This document shows positions 55,515 through 64,000 of a stretch of DNA of 64,000 bases, in pieces. Every line of letters begins with the position of its first letter. Position 1 is the first letter of the stretch. Made by a program: the position numbers and the translations under genes. The notes beneath the pieces are model-generated. The model had not been told where the DNA came from and searched no databases. It saw nothing but the letters and a program-made list of their open reading frames with translations. Source of the DNA: Bradyrhizobium betae (lineage in GTDB: Bacteria > Pseudomonadota > Alphaproteobacteria > Rhizobiales > Xanthobacteraceae); contig NZ_CP044543.1 of NCBI RefSeq assembly GCF_008932115.1, positions 4,408,501 through 4,472,500 of the forward strand, written 5' to 3'.

Positions 55515-58024
55515 GACAGGTTCACCCGCTCGATGCGCACGGCGCATTTCTTGTAATCGGTCTGCAGCGAGATCGGATCGGTGGCGTCCAGCGTCACCTT
55601 GTTGATCAGCTTGGATTCGTCGAACCAGGGCACGAAGACGAGGCCACGCGGCGGCCGGTCGCGGCCACGCGTCTCGACGCGGGCGCGGATGAAGCCGCGG
55701 CGGGACACCACTTTCACCTCGTCGCCGCGCCGGATCTTGGCTTCCTGCGCGTCGTCCGGATGCATGAAGACCACCGCCTCCGGGAACGCCTTGTAGAGCT
55801 CGGGCACGCGGCGCGTCATGGTGCCGGAATGCCAGTGCTCCAGCACGCGGCCGGTCGAGAGCCAGAACGGATATTCCCCGTCGGGCGATTCCGCCGGCGG
55901 CTCGTAGGGCAGGGCGAAGATGCGCGCCTTGCCGTCCGGATAGCCGTAGAACTGCACGCCCGCGCCCTGCTTGACGTAGGGATCGCTGCCTTCGCGGAAA
56001 CGCCATCTGGTTTCCTGGCCGTTGACGACGGGCCAGCGCAGGCCGCGCTCCTTGTGATAGGTGTCGAACGGCGCGAGGTCGTGGCCATGGCCGCGGCCGA
56101 AGCTGGCGTATTCCTCGAACAGGCCCTTGTGGACGTAGAAGCCGAACGCCTTGGACTCGTCGTTGAGATAGCCCTGCTCGATGTCGGTAACCGGGAACTT
56201 GTCGACCTGGCCGTTCTTGTAGAGCACGTCGAACAGCGTCTTGCCGCGAACCTCCGGCTTCTTGGCGATCAGCTCTTCCGGCCAGACTTCCTCGATCTTG
56301 AAGCGCTTGGAGAATTCCATCAACTGCCACAGGTCCGACTTCGCCTCGCCGGGCGCTGCGACGAGCTGGTGCCAGAACTGCGTGCGCCGCTCGGCATTGC
56401 CATAGGCACCTTCCTTCTCGACCCACATCGCGGTCGGCAGGATCAGATCGGCGGCCAGCGCCGTCACCGAGGGATAGGCGTCGGAGACCACGATGAAATT
56501 GTCGGGGTTGCGGAAGCCCGGATAGGTCTCCTCGTTGGCGTTCGGACCGGCCTGGAGGTTGTTGTTGACCTGCACCCAATAGGCGTTGATCAGGCCGTCC
56601 TTCAGCATCCGGCTTTGCAGCACGGCGTGCGCGCCGGGCTTGTCGGGAATGGTGCCTTCGGGCAGCAGCCAGAGGTGCTCGGCCTTGGTGCGGTGCTCCT
56701 TGTTGGTGACGACCATGTCGGCGGGGAGGCGGTGCGAGAAGGTGCCGACCTCGCGCGCGGTGCCGCAGGCCGAGGGCTGACCGGTCAGCGAGAACGGGCT
56801 GTTGCCGGGCTCGGAGATCTTTCCGGTCAGAAGGTGGATGTTGTAGACGAGGTTGTTGCACCAGACGCCGCGGGTGTGCTGGTTGAATCCCATGGTCCAG
56901 AACGAGACCACTTTTGTCTTCGGATTTGCATAGAGCTCGGCCAGCGCCTCGAGGCGATTGAGCGGCACGCCGGACATCTCGGCGGCCTTCTCCAGCGTAT
57001 AATCGGACACGAACTTGACGTACTCGTCGTAGCTCATGTCGGTGGAGTCGTTGGCCTTCGCCGCCCCCGTCGCCTTCTTCTGCAGCGGATGCTCGGGCCG
57101 CAGCCCATAGCCGATATCGGTTTGCCCGCGCCGGAAGATGGTGTGCGCGGCGACGAAGTCCTTGTGGACCCGTCCGGTCTTGATGATGTGGTTGGCGATG
57201 GCGTTGAGGATGTAGAGGTCGGTCTGCGGCTTGAAGATCATGCCGATGTCGGCGAGGTCGAACGAGCGGTGCTCGAAGGTCGAGAGCACGGCGACGCGGA
57301 CATGCGGCGCGGACAGCCGGCGGTCGGCCACACGCGTCCACAGAATCGGATGCATCTCCGCCATGTTGGAGCCCCACAGCACGAAGGCGTCGGTGGCCTC
57401 GATGTCGTCATAGCAGCCGGGCGGCTCGTCGATGCCGAAGGTGCGCATCATGCCGGCGACGGCGGAGGCCATGCAGTGGCGCGCATTGGGGTCGATGTTG
57501 TTGGTGCGGAAGCCGGCCTTGAACAGCTTCGAGGCCGCATAGCCCTCCCAGACCGTCCACTGGCCGGAGCCGAACATGGCGACGCCGTTCGGCCCGCGCT
57601 TCTTGATCGCCTCCTTCCACTTCACCTCCATGATGTCGAAGGCTTCGGTCCAGCTGACCGGCGTGAACTCGCCGTTCTTGTCGTACTTGCCGTTCGTCTT
57701 GCGCAGCATCGGCTGCGTCAGGCGGTCGTGGCCGTACATGATCTTGGAGAGGAAGTAGCCCTTGACGCAGTTGAGGCCGCGATTGACCTCGGCCTTGGTG
57801 TCGCCGTGGGTGGCGACGACGCGATTGTCCTTGGTCGCGACCATCACCGAGCAGCCGGTGCCGCAGAAGCGGCAGGCGGCCTTGTCCCATTTCAGTTCGG
57901 CGACCTCGCGTTCGGCGGTGAGATTGGCGGCGAGCGCCGGCACAGGCATGCCGGCGGCGGCAGCCGCGATCGCGGCGGCCTCGAGCTTCAGCATCTGGCG
58001 GCGGTCGAGCTTTGGCGTTGTCAT
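55511..58024 (-). CDS. napA: periplasmic nitrate reductase catalytic subunit NapA
   Basis: NapA reduces nitrate to nitrite at a bis-molybdopterin guanine dinucleotide centre. The 837-residue protein has the Tat signal ([13 protein letters not shown], residues 7-19). Its iron-sulfur motif is Cys51-x2-Cys54-x3-Cys58-x27-Cys86, and the molybdenum ligand is Cys184 in ARHCMASAV. Length is typical (about 830). It overlaps napB and follows napD by 16 bases in one operon with napE and napC. The large open frame on the opposite strand is a codon-bias shadow. Confidence 0.97.
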   Translation of the reverse strand: MTTPKLDRRQMLKLEAAAIAAAAAGMPVPALAANLTAEREVAELKWDKAACRFCGTGCSVMVATKDNRVVATHGDTKAEVNRGLNCVKGYFLSKIMYGHDRLTQPMLRKTNGKYDKNGEFTPVSWTEAFDIMEVKWKEAIKKRGPNGVAMFGSGQWTVWEGYAASKLFKAGFRTNNIDPNARHCMASAVAGMMRTFGIDEPPGCYDDIEATDAFVLWGSNMAEMHPILWTRVADRRLSAPHVRVAVLSTFEHRSFDLADIGMIFKPQTDLYILNAIANHIIKTGRVHKDFVAAHTIFRRGQTDIGYGLRPEHPLQKKATGAAKANDSTDMSYDEYVKFVSDYTLEKAAEMSGVPLNRLEALAELYANPKTKVVSFWTMGFNQHTRGVWCNNLVYNIHLLTGKISEPGNSPFSLTGQPSACGTAREVGTFSHRLPADMVVTNKEHRTKAEHLWLLPEGTIPDKPGAHAVLQSRMLKDGLINAYWVQVNNNLQAGPNANEETYPGFRNPDNFIVVSDAYPSVTALAADLILPTAMWVEKEGAYGNAERRTQFWHQLVAAPGEAKSDLWQLMEFSKRFKIEEVWPEELIAKKPEVRGKTLFDVLYKNGQVDKFPVTDIEQGYLNDESKAFGFYVHKGLFEEYASFGRGHGHDLAPFDTYHKERGLRWPVVNGQETRWRFREGSDPYVKQGAGVQFYGYPDGKARIFALPYEPPAESPDGEYPFWLSTGRVLEHWHSGTMTRRVPELYKAFPEAVVFMHPDDAQEAKIRRGDEVKVVSRRGFIRARVETRGRDRPPRGLVFVPWFDESKLINKVTLDATDPISLQTDYKKCAVRIERVNLS

Positions 58025-58040
58025 GATGGCTCTTCCTGGC

Positions 58041-58355
58041 TCAGGCGGTTTCGATGGCGTGGAAAACCAGCGCCGCGGAATAGACGTCGGGCAGCGACTG
58101 GATGGTGTTGAGCAGGGTGCCGAGGCTGCCGGAATCAGGCGCCTCGGTCACGACGATGAGTTTTCCCCGCGGATCGCGTCCGTGAATCTCGCACCCGGCA
58201 AGGGCGTTGATCGCGGCTTCCAGTTCGGCGAGGCGTTCGGGGCGAGCCTGCACGATGATGCTGGCGATCTCGCAGCCCGGCGGCGGGACGACGCGGTCGG
58301 CGCCGAGCATCCGGCCGGTGATCAATGCGCGGCGGTTGAGTGTGGCTTCAGCCAT
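58041..58355 (-). CDS. napD: NapA signal-peptide chaperone NapD
   Basis: NapD binds the twin-arginine signal of NapA and holds back its export until the molybdenum cofactor is in place. The 104-residue cytoplasmic protein has a short extension ([21 protein letters not shown]). The ferredoxin-like NapD fold follows ([45 protein letters not shown]). The ending [15 protein letters not shown] is typical. It lies between napE and napA. Confidence 0.92.
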   Translation of the reverse strand: MAEATLNRRALITGRMLGADRVVPPPGCEIASIIVQARPERLAELEAAINALAGCEIHGRDPRGKLIVVTEAPDSGSLGTLLNTIQSLPDVYSAALVFHAIETA

Positions 58356-58382
58356 GATGCCTGTCTTTCGCTGTTCGAATGA

Positions 58383-58568
58383 TCAATGCGGGGAGGGCGG
58401 AGGGCCGGGAGGTCCGGCAAACATCTGGTAGACCCAGACGCCGAGACCGTATGAGCCGACCGTTCCGACCGCGAGGACGGGCATCACGACCGCGGTCAGG
58501 AACAGAAAAGCGAAAATCTCCATGCGCTTACGGCGCACGCGCGTAGACGCGTCGTCAGGGGCCGACAT
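58383..58568 (-). CDS. napE: NapE small membrane protein
   Basis: This 61-residue protein has a short hydrophilic start (MSAPDDASTRVRRKRMEIFA) and a membrane segment (FLFLTAVVMPVLAVGTVGSYGLGVWV), then QMFAGPPGPPPSPH. This is the standard NapE form (arginine-rich leader, one membrane span, GPPGPP end). Its exact role in nitrate reduction is unknown. It is the first gene of the operon, with the FixK/FNR-type box 89 bases upstream. Confidence 0.9.
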   Translation of the reverse strand: MSAPDDASTRVRRKRMEIFAFLFLTAVVMPVLAVGTVGSYGLGVWVYQMFAGPPGPPPSPH

Positions 58569-58656
58569 ATTCGGTCTCTTTGAATGGTATGGGAATCGGG
58601 ACGGCATCCGGGCCGTTGCCTTGCCGAACTCTAGATTCGTTCGAGCTAACAAGGCG

Positions 58657-58670
58657 TTGATTTGGATCAA
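58657..58670 (-). promoter_or_regulatory. perfect FNR/FixK-type box upstream of napEDABC
   Basis: TTGATTTGGATCAA is a perfect FNR/FixK-type dyad (TTGAT-N4-ATCAA). Its centre is 95 bases before the napE start, allowing a transcript start at about 58622. Control of napEDABC by a FixK2 site is known in Bradyrhizobium. The rest of the 275-base napE-LLM gap shows no other supported feature. Confidence 0.85.
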
Positions 58671-58843
58671 TCGGCCGGGTCGCCGGAATGTCGCAGCGCG
58701 GCTATGGGGCCGTGCCGGACTGCCACGTATGCGCGAGGAATCGATCTTCCGCGCGACGGAATAGTGATTCCGTAGACAGCGCCGCCTCACGCATTAAGAT
58801 GTGATTAACAACAATAAGCGGCAAGAAAACTGGGAGAGGCGTC

Positions 58844-60049
58844 ATGAAGTTCGGCATCTTCTATGAGCTGCAATTGCCACGGCCCTGGGGTGCCGGCGAC
58901 GAGCTCGCCCTTTACCAGAACGCGCTCTCGCAGATGGAGCTCGCCGACAGGCTCAATTACGACCACGCCTGGGTCGTCGAGCATCACTTCCTCGAGGAAT
59001 ATTCGCACTCGCCTTCGCCGGAATCCTTCCTGGCCGCCGCGAGCCAGCGCACCAAGAACATCCGGCTCGGCCACGGCATCCTGCAGCTCACCACCAACCA
59101 TCCGGCGCGCGTCGCCGAGCGCGTCGCGGTGCTCGACCTGCTCTCCAACGGCCGCTGCGAATTCGGCATGGGCGAGAGCGCCTCGATCACCGAGCTGACG
59201 CCATTCGGCCGCGACATGGAGACCAAGAAGGAAGTGTTCGAGGAGGCCGTGGCCGCGATCTTCCCGATGTTCAAGGATGCGGGCTCCGAGCACCACGGCA
59301 AGTATTTCGACATCCCCTTGCGCAACGTGGTGCCCAAGCCCGTGCAGAAGCCGCATCCGCCGCTGTGGATGGCGTGCTCGCAGCTGCCGACCATCGAGCG
59401 TGCCGGCCGCCACGGCTTTGGCGCGCTCGGTTTCCAGTTCGTCAGCGCCGATGCCGCGCATGCCTGGGTGCACGCCTATTACAACGCCATGACCAAGCGG
59501 CTCCAAAAACTCGCCGACTACGAGATCAACCCGAACATGGCGCTGGTCTCGTTCTTCATGTGCGCCAAGACCGACGAGGAAGCACGCGCGCGCGCCGACG
59601 GCGCCACCTTCTTCCAGTTCGCGCTGCGCTTCTACGGCGCCTCGCAGAACCGCCAGCGTCCGGCGCCCTACACCGTCAACATGTGGGACGAGTACAACAA
59701 GTGGAAGCGCGACAATCCCGAGGCGCAGGAGGCCGCCCTGCGCGGCGGCCTGATCGGCTCGCCCGAGACGATTCGCAAGAAGCTCAAGCGCTTCCAGTCG
59801 TCGCACATCGACCAGGTCATCCTGCTCAATCAGGCCGGCAAGAACAGCCACGAGCACATCTGCGAATCGCTCGAGCTGTTCGGTCGCGAGGTAATGCCGG
59901 AGTTCCAGAACGATCCGGCGCAGGCGGCCTGGAAGCAGGGCGTGATGAGCGGCGAGATCAAGCTGGAGGAGATCGACACTCAGGCGTTCTCCGACCGCTA
60001 CGGCAAGCTCGCGATCAACGTTCCTCCGGCCAAGGCGGCGGCGGGGTAG
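58844..60049 (+). CDS. LLM-class (luciferase-like) flavin-dependent oxidoreductase
   Basis: This 401-residue protein has the luciferase-like TIM-barrel pattern: [56 protein letters not shown], and [16 protein letters not shown]. It should use reduced FMN or F420 to oxidise a small organic molecule. The closest group is alkanal- or desulfurisation-type monooxygenases, but the substrate is unknown. GGGAGAGG is 5 bases before the ATG. It is divergent from nap, 174 bases from the FixK box, so shared control is unlikely. Confidence 0.85.
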   Translation: MKFGIFYELQLPRPWGAGDELALYQNALSQMELADRLNYDHAWVVEHHFLEEYSHSPSPESFLAAASQRTKNIRLGHGILQLTTNHPARVAERVAVLDLLSNGRCEFGMGESASITELTPFGRDMETKKEVFEEAVAAIFPMFKDAGSEHHGKYFDIPLRNVVPKPVQKPHPPLWMACSQLPTIERAGRHGFGALGFQFVSADAAHAWVHAYYNAMTKRLQKLADYEINPNMALVSFFMCAKTDEEARARADGATFFQFALRFYGASQNRQRPAPYTVNMWDEYNKWKRDNPEAQEAALRGGLIGSPETIRKKLKRFQSSHIDQVILLNQAGKNSHEHICESLELFGREVMPEFQNDPAQAAWKQGVMSGEIKLEEIDTQAFSDRYGKLAINVPPAKAAAG

Positions 60050-60063
60050 GGGGACCACTCATC

Positions 60064-60423
60064 GTGGCAAAGCACCGGATCTATACGATGAGCTTCGCAA
60101 GCGTGTACCCGCTCTACGTTGCGAAGGCCGAGAAGAAGGGACGGACGAAAGCAGAGGTCGATCAGGTCATTTCCTGGCTGACGGGCTACGGTCAGAAGGA
60201 GCTGGAAGCTCAACTGAAGAAGCAGACGGACCTCGAAACCTTCTTCGCGAAGGCTCCTCGCATCAATCCTCTGCGAGCCCTGATCAAAGGCGTCGTTTGT
60301 GGCGTCCGGGTCGAGGACATCGAAGAACCGACGATGCGGGAAATCCGCTACCTGGACAAGCTGATCGACGAGCTCGCCAAGGGCAAGGCGATGGACAAGA
60401 TTTTGCGGAAAGCGGAGTCGTGA
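60064..60423 (+). CDS. DUF2200 family protein
   Basis: This 119-residue protein starts with GTG at 60064 and reads [40 protein letters not shown], then [48 protein letters not shown]. This is the full DUF2200 pattern. Function unknown. It follows the LLM gene after 14 bases in the same direction and may share its transcript. The longer frame into the LLM gene is rejected because it only reads that gene out of frame. Confidence 0.85.
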   Translation: MAKHRIYTMSFASVYPLYVAKAEKKGRTKAEVDQVISWLTGYGQKELEAQLKKQTDLETFFAKAPRINPLRALIKGVVCGVRVEDIEEPTMREIRYLDKLIDELAKGKAMDKILRKAES

Positions 60424-60507
60424 GCCGAAGCCCCCCGCGCCCTGAACTAAGGGGCGGTCCGCGGGCACGCGCTCGTCCTTCGGGATCGGCGCCCATTGAC
60501 CCGAAGC

Positions 60508-60535
60508 GGACATGATCAAACGATCGATCATGTTC
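60508..60535. promoter_or_regulatory. inverted repeat before the HExxH gene
   Basis: GGACATGATC (60507-60516) and GATCATGTTC (60526-60535) are inverted copies with one mismatch. An A/T-rich stretch (AGATAAATAATTAAACCC) follows. It could be an operator or the end of the DUF2200 transcript. The A/T richness is unusual in this window and suggests a promoter for the gene at 60608. Confidence 0.4.
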
Positions 60536-60607
60536 GAGATAAATAATTAAACCCGCCTAAGTAGAGCCCCCGTATATGTTCGGAGACTGCTAACTTGGTC
60601 GGAAGAG

Positions 60608-61303
60608 ATGTCGGGCATCAAGTCTCGCGACTCCTCAGTGAGAAGACCTCCACTCATCGATAAAATCGAGTTATGGCTGTCGAAAAGCCGCGTCGTGGAC
60701 GGCCTTTGGATTGGGTGTTTTCTATCGGATGATCCCGAGCGAGCCCTGGAACGCGTGGAAGACGCGCTGCGGCTGATCGAACGGTCCGCTCCCCTTCACT
60801 ACCGGCGTGTCAAGACCAGCCTTTCTCGAATCTGGGTGCAGTTGGTTCCGCACGGAGCAGGCTGCTATGAGCATTCATTGAACGCCTGCCTGCTGGACGT
60901 GCGTGTCGTCGAATCTAAAGCCACGACGGTCGAATGGATCGCGTCCGCCATCGTGCACGAGGCGACCCATGCAAGGCTTGAGAACCGGGGTATCCGCTAT
61001 TATGAATCTGTCCGCCCCCGGATCGAACGAATTTGCGCACGACGAGAGTTCGATTTTGCTCGACGTCTGTCAGGCGTAGACGCCTTGAAAGAGGAGATTG
61101 CGTGGAGGCTCGATCGGTGCCGTGACGGAAGCCCAAACTATACAGACCAGAATATCCGGCAGAGTCAGGACCAGGGCAGTGTGGAGGCACTTCGTCATCT
61201 GGGAACACCCGATTGGGCCATAGCTCTGATGTTCAGGGTGAGGGATCTTCGCGCCGGAATCCGTCGTTTAACACGACTCATAACCGGTGTTTTGGTGCGA
61301 TGA
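60608..61303 (+). CDS. hypothetical HExxH-motif protein
   Basis: This 231-residue protein has no recognised family. It contains AIVHEATHARLENRGI, where His117-Glu118-x2-His121 is the zinc-metallopeptidase pattern, followed by acidic residues (Glu147 in ARREFDF) that could supply a third ligand. No signal peptide or clear membrane segment is present. Base composition is less G/C-rich than its neighbours and codon choice is looser, hinting at recent acquisition. It is convergent with the TPR gene (gap 49 bases). The peptidase role is an inference from one motif. Confidence 0.65.
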   Translation: MSGIKSRDSSVRRPPLIDKIELWLSKSRVVDGLWIGCFLSDDPERALERVEDALRLIERSAPLHYRRVKTSLSRIWVQLVPHGAGCYEHSLNACLLDVRVVESKATTVEWIASAIVHEATHARLENRGIRYYESVRPRIERICARREFDFARRLSGVDALKEEIAWRLDRCRDGSPNYTDQNIRQSQDQGSVEALRHLGTPDWAIALMFRVRDLRAGIRRLTRLITGVLVR

Positions 61304-61352
61304 TCGTGGCTCTGACGGTCACTCCAGTTGCCGTACTGCTCGGCGCGGCCGT

Positions 61353-62453
61353 CTAACCCGAAGGATGCTTCTCTACAGCTGCGGCGATCCGCTCCAGGGC
61401 GGCGTTCCTGATCCGTATTTCGACCAGCTCCCGTTCGAAAATCTCGATCATTCTTCGCCCCGACAATCGTCCGCGCGCATGCGCCCTTGTCCGGCAACAG
61501 AGCCAGATCACCGCCGCAAGAACGGCAGCGGCAGCGAGCCATGACAGCGCCCGCCGCTGACCGAAGTCCGCGATGTAGCGGCGGAAATCGCCCTTGGACA
61601 GGTACGCTGTGGCACGATTGCTGTAGGCATCCTCATCGTTCGGATCGAGCGCGATCATCTGATCGTAATCGGCGATGGCTCGGTCGAAGTCGCCCTTGGC
61701 TTGATAAGCATAGCCGCGGTTGAAGTAGGCGTCCCTGTATTTCGGATAGAGCGCGATCGCCTGACTGCAGTCGGCGATGAGTCGATCGATATCCCCCTTC
61801 GCCCTGTAGGCGAGGGCGCGGTTGTAGTAGGTGAGCGCATATTGCGGATCGAGTGCGATCACATCGTCGTAGTCGGCGATGGCGCGGTCAAGATCGCCTT
61901 TGGCGAAGTAGGCGTTGCCCCGCGCGGTGAGTGTGACGACGTTGTTCGCATCGAGTTGGAGACCGTCAGTATAGTCAGCGATGGCGCGGTCATTGTCACC
62001 TTTGGCCTGATAGGCAAAGCCGCGCTCGCCGTATCCGACCCGCTTGCCATAATCCGACAGGCCGCCGTCGAATGCCTGGTTGGTGTCCGCTATCGCCCTG
62101 CCGTAGTCGTGCCGTTGGTTGTGGATATGTGCCCGGTTGAGGAGCGAACTGACGGCTTCGGGGTCGATCCGGATCGCCTCGGTGTAGTCCTTGAAGGCGC
62201 GGTCGACGCGATCGGCGTAGCTTGTCCGCGACCAGGAATAGCCGCGCGCATGATACAAGCTGGACAGGTCTTGATCCCTGTAATCTCCGCTTTCAATCGC
62301 GCGCGTACAGGCGGCGATGGTCGCAGCAGCGGGGTCTTTCGATCCGTTCAGGCACGCTTGTCGATCGTCGGCTATCGTCGCCCCGCTCGCGGCGGCGGTT
62401 GCTGCGAATGCCAAGGCCGCCAGCCAGACCTGCGCGGAAATCCCCGAGCGCAT
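61353..62453 (-). CDS. TPR protein with C-terminal membrane segment and cytoplasmic tail
   Basis: This 366-residue protein has a signal peptide or first anchor (residues 1-28) and about seven or eight TPR-like repeats (about 60-295, such as GDLDRAIADYDDVIALDPQYALTYYNRALAYRAKGD). A membrane segment lies near residue 304-322 (ALSWLAAAAVLAAVIWLCC). The tail EIFERELVEIRIRNAALERIAAAVEK is like that of the next protein upstream. TPR repeats in the periplasm would hold partner proteins. The ATG at 62453 starts a signal-like segment; the longer frame to 62612 is not credible. Confidence 0.78.
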   Translation of the reverse strand: MRSGISAQVWLAALAFAATAAASGATIADDRQACLNGSKDPAAATIAACTRAIESGDYRDQDLSSLYHARGYSWSRTSYADRVDRAFKDYTEAIRIDPEAVSSLLNRAHIHNQRHDYGRAIADTNQAFDGGLSDYGKRVGYGERGFAYQAKGDNDRAIADYTDGLQLDANNVVTLTARGNAYFAKGDLDRAIADYDDVIALDPQYALTYYNRALAYRAKGDIDRLIADCSQAIALYPKYRDAYFNRGYAYQAKGDFDRAIADYDQMIALDPNDEDAYSNRATAYLSKGDFRRYIADFGQRRALSWLAAAAVLAAVIWLCCRTRAHARGRLSGRRMIEIFERELVEIRIRNAALERIAAAVEKHPSG

Positions 62454-62481
62454 ACCCTGTTCTCCGCGATGCGCCAGTTCG

Positions 62482-62802
62482 CTAACCCGGAGACGGCTTT
62501 TCCAGAGCGGCCGCGATCCTCTCCAGCAATGCATTCGTGCGCCTGTTTTCGGCGATCTGCTGTTCGTAGAGATCGACCCAGCTCGTGCCGGATGATGAGC
62601 GCCGGCTCGCACGCGCGTACCACAGCCAGATGCCGACCAGCACCAGGAACGGCAACCAGGACACGATCAGGCTGAAAATCCAGGGCGGCGAACTACCGCT
62701 TGGCGCGTTGATGAACATAAGCCCAACGAAGAGGGCAGCTACGAGAGCGATCCACATGGCGACAAACAGAAGCCGAACGCGAGGCTTGGTCTTTCCAGTC
62801 AC
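62482..62802 (-). CDS. small membrane protein sharing a C-terminal tail with the TPR protein
   Basis: This 106-residue protein has two hydrophobic segments, near 10-32 (LLFVAMWIALVAALFVGLMF) and 41-62 (WIFSLIVSWLPFLVLVGIWLWY). The hydrophilic tail is WVDLYEQQIAENRRTNALLERIAAALEKPSPG. The last 25 residues match the end of the downstream TPR protein (ALERIAAAVEKHPSG). The two genes are 28 bases apart in the same direction and probably co-transcribed. The start of the first segment recalls FtsH N-termini, but there is no protease domain. Function unknown. Confidence 0.7.
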   Translation of the reverse strand: MTGKTKPRVRLLFVAMWIALVAALFVGLMFINAPSGSSPPWIFSLIVSWLPFLVLVGIWLWYARASRRSSSGTSWVDLYEQQIAENRRTNALLERIAAALEKPSPG

Positions 62803-63030
62803 GGCAGTTCCCTGGGTTGATCTCAGGAGGCATATGCTATCATTGGTTGATTGAGCTTCCTATGGCCTCACGCATGCGGTCGTCGCAACGTGGTTAGCCG
62901 TTTCTTTGCGGCGAGTATCCGGCTCGTGACGGCACGCCTGCTGCCGCCTGTCCCTATCGCGAGGGACAGACGCCGCCACCGGAATTCGCTAGTCTGGCCC
63001 GAAGGAAACAAGAATCCAGGGGAGCCACGC

Positions 63031-63360
63031 TTGAGCACCGCGCCGCGTATCGACATAGACCCGGCTGCATTCTGTGCCGATTCCTATCCGACGCTTGCAC
63101 GAATGCGCAAAGAGACGCCGATCGCCTTCGTGCCGCCGCTCGGCTCGACGTTGCTGGTGAGCCGCGACGACATCTCGATCTCCGAGAAGCAGGTCGACAT
63201 GTTCTCCTCGCACCAGCCGGCAGGCCTGATGAACCGGCTCATGGGCCACAATATGATGCGCAAGGACGGCGAGGCGCATCAGGTCGAACGGCGCGCGATG
63301 TTTCCGCTGGTGTCGCCGAAGACGGTCAGGGCGCGCTGGACCGCGCTGTTCCAGCGCGTG
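63031..63360 (+). pseudogene. cytochrome P450 gene, N-terminal remnant
   Basis: From a TTG at 63031 (GGGGAG upstream), about 110 codons encode a P450 N-terminus. They include DPAAFCADSYPTLARMRKE, FVPPLGSTLLVSRDDI and MMRKDGEAHQVERRAMFPLV, the last matching the helix C region before heme contact. It then passes into a palindromic repeat at about 63361. The Cys heme-ligand region and most of the enzyme are missing, so it cannot work. The frame happens to stay open into the next gene. Confidence 0.8.
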
Positions 63361-63450
63361 GGATGGGTAGAGCGCCAGCGAAACCCATCGTCCATCGCCG
63401 AAGACGAAGATGATGGGTTTCGCAAGGGCTCAACCCATCATACGCGTGCT
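63361..63450. repeat. palindromic repeat (GATGGGT-GAGCG type) that truncates the P450 gene
   Basis: GATGGGTAGAGCGCCAGCG with AAACCCATC at the left, and GATGGGTTTCGCAAGGGCTC with AACCCATC at the right, are inverted copies about 28 bases long with a few mismatches. The core between them (GTCCATCGCCGAAGACGAA) is not conserved as an arm. The P450 sequence breaks off exactly at its left edge. Confidence 0.75.
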
Positions 63451-63555
63451 GCCTCCGGTGGGCGGATCAGCAAGGCGAACCCGGAATTAACCTCCGACGG
63501 CGGACAATGGTGTCGATTTGGCTCATTTCAATTAGGCTTTGGTGTCGAGAGACCT

Positions 63556-64000
63556 ATGGTTCATCTTCCTTTTGTGTTCCGCTTCGTCTGGACCGTGCGT
63601 CTGCTTGCGGCCGTTGTCGTCGGAATAGCCGCGACAGGTGCGGCGCGTGCGCAAGCGCAAGCGATCTCCCCTCCCGTCTGGACAGTGCCGGAAGTCGGCG
63701 CGCTGCCTGATGACGATCGTGGCCGCCTCGTGCGGCGCGGGCGCGACCTGATCACCGCGACTTACGCCCATATCGGGCCGGAGGTGCCGGATACAGCCAA
63801 ACGTTTTGCCGGCAACAATCTCGCCTGCAGCAACTGTCACCTTGAAGCCGGCACGAAGAAATTCGGCCTTCCGCTGTTCGGGCTGGTCGAGCTGTTTCCG
63901 CAGTACAGCGCCCGCCTCGGCGCCGAAATGACGATCGAGGACCGGGTGAACTCGTGCATGTCGCGCAGCATGAACGGCCGCGTACTGCCGTCCGACAGTG
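63556..64000 (+). CDS. exported c-type cytochrome (TsdA/SoxA-like), N-terminal part, cut by window edge
   Basis: From the ATG at 63556, 148 codons are visible and still open at the window end. A signal peptide (VRLLAAVVVGIAATGAARAQ) is followed by VWTVPEVGALPDDDRGRLVRRGRDLI, then the heme site LACSNCHLEAG. GLVELFPQYSARLGAEMTIEDRVNSCMSRSMNGRVLP continues. This pattern fits diheme cytochromes of the thiosulfate dehydrogenase (TsdA-like) group, where a second heme site would come later. GAGAG lies 4 bases before the start. The enzyme activity cannot be fixed from half a protein. Confidence 0.8.
   Translation, partial: MVHLPFVFRFVWTVRLLAAVVVGIAATGAARAQAQAISPPVWTVPEVGALPDDDRGRLVRRGRDLITATYAHIGPEVPDTAKRFAGNNLACSNCHLEAGTKKFGLPLFGLVELFPQYSARLGAEMTIEDRVNSCMSRSMNGRVLPSDS

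Noticed and set aside
55760..58111. 783-codon open frame opposite napA
   Set aside because: It is antisense to a gene with complete catalytic motifs, and its own translation has no recognisable domain.
59365..60063. N-terminal extension of the DUF2200 protein
   Set aside because: It reads the flavin oxidoreductase gene out of frame; the DUF2200 domain begins at the GTG at 60064.
63031..64000. P450-cytochrome c considered as a true fusion enzyme
   Set aside because: The P450 part lacks most of its sequence including the heme ligand, and the cytochrome keeps its own signal peptide and ribosome site.

Overview
The window is GC-rich alphaproteobacterial DNA, most likely Bradyrhizobium or a close relative in the Nitrobacteraceae. 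Evidence for this is the periplasmic nitrate reductase operon napEDABC, copper nitrite reductase nirK with nirV, hemN and nnrR/nnrS carrying FixK/FNR-type boxes, a FixJ-like regulator, and many palindromic intergenic repeats of the kind scattered through Bradyrhizobium chromosomes. No rRNA, tRNA or CRISPR array was recognised.

Layout. 0-0.4 kb: the right end of an IS630-type element that has truncated an antitoxin-like gene. 0.5-9.2 kb: transport, with potGHI for polyamines, a degenerate membrane-protein gene, a CUT1-type sugar uptake operon without its ATPase, and an AsmA-like gene. 9.5-10.9 kb: 3-oxoacid CoA-transferase scoAB. 10.9-17.5 kb: a denitrification cluster of nirV, nirK, a small membrane protein, hemN, a redox-disulfide mini-protein, nnrR and nnrS. 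17.5-31.2 kb: an AraC-family regulator, an atypical FixJ-like regulator, a DUF4139 protein, heme ABC genes hmuVU with an upstream gene remnant, a phytase-like esterase, a frameshifted DUF6130 gene, a metallo-beta-lactamase-fold hydrolase, and a second CUT1 operon with a dehydrogenase. 31.4-43.6 kb: a chemoreceptor, a TctC-like binding protein, two paralogous EamA transporters, a frameshifted Mg-type P-ATPase, a Spy-like protein, and an HlyD/MacB/LolD-type exporter. 43.8-54.3 kb: purA, several small conserved or hypothetical genes, msrB and msrA, a TPR-caspase protein and a short RecD-like helicase. 54.4-58.6 kb: napEDABC. 58.8-64 kb: a flavin oxidoreductase, DUF2200, an accessory block with an HExxH protein and two membrane proteins sharing a C-terminal tail, a truncated P450, and a cytochrome c cut by the window edge.

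How it works together. The clearest physiological theme is growth on nitrate with little oxygen. Nap reduces nitrate to nitrite in the periplasm, fed by NapC. NirK reduces nitrite to nitric oxide. NnrR and NnrS belong to the nitric oxide response, and HemN supplies heme without oxygen. Five 14-bp TTG-N8-CAA sites lie in front of napE, nirK, hemN, nnrR/nnrS and a small DUF1858 gene. They suggest one FixK/NnrR-type regulon spanning two loci about 40 kb apart.

A second theme is decay. Six or seven genes are broken by an insertion element, palindromic repeats, deletion, single-base loss or a slipped 7-bp repeat. No complete, plainly novel multi-gene system is evident. The best candidates for new biology are the DUF1858 protein under the denitrification box, the Glu-bearing receiver regulator, the slippage-prone ATPase, and the unknown block at 60.6-62.8 kb.
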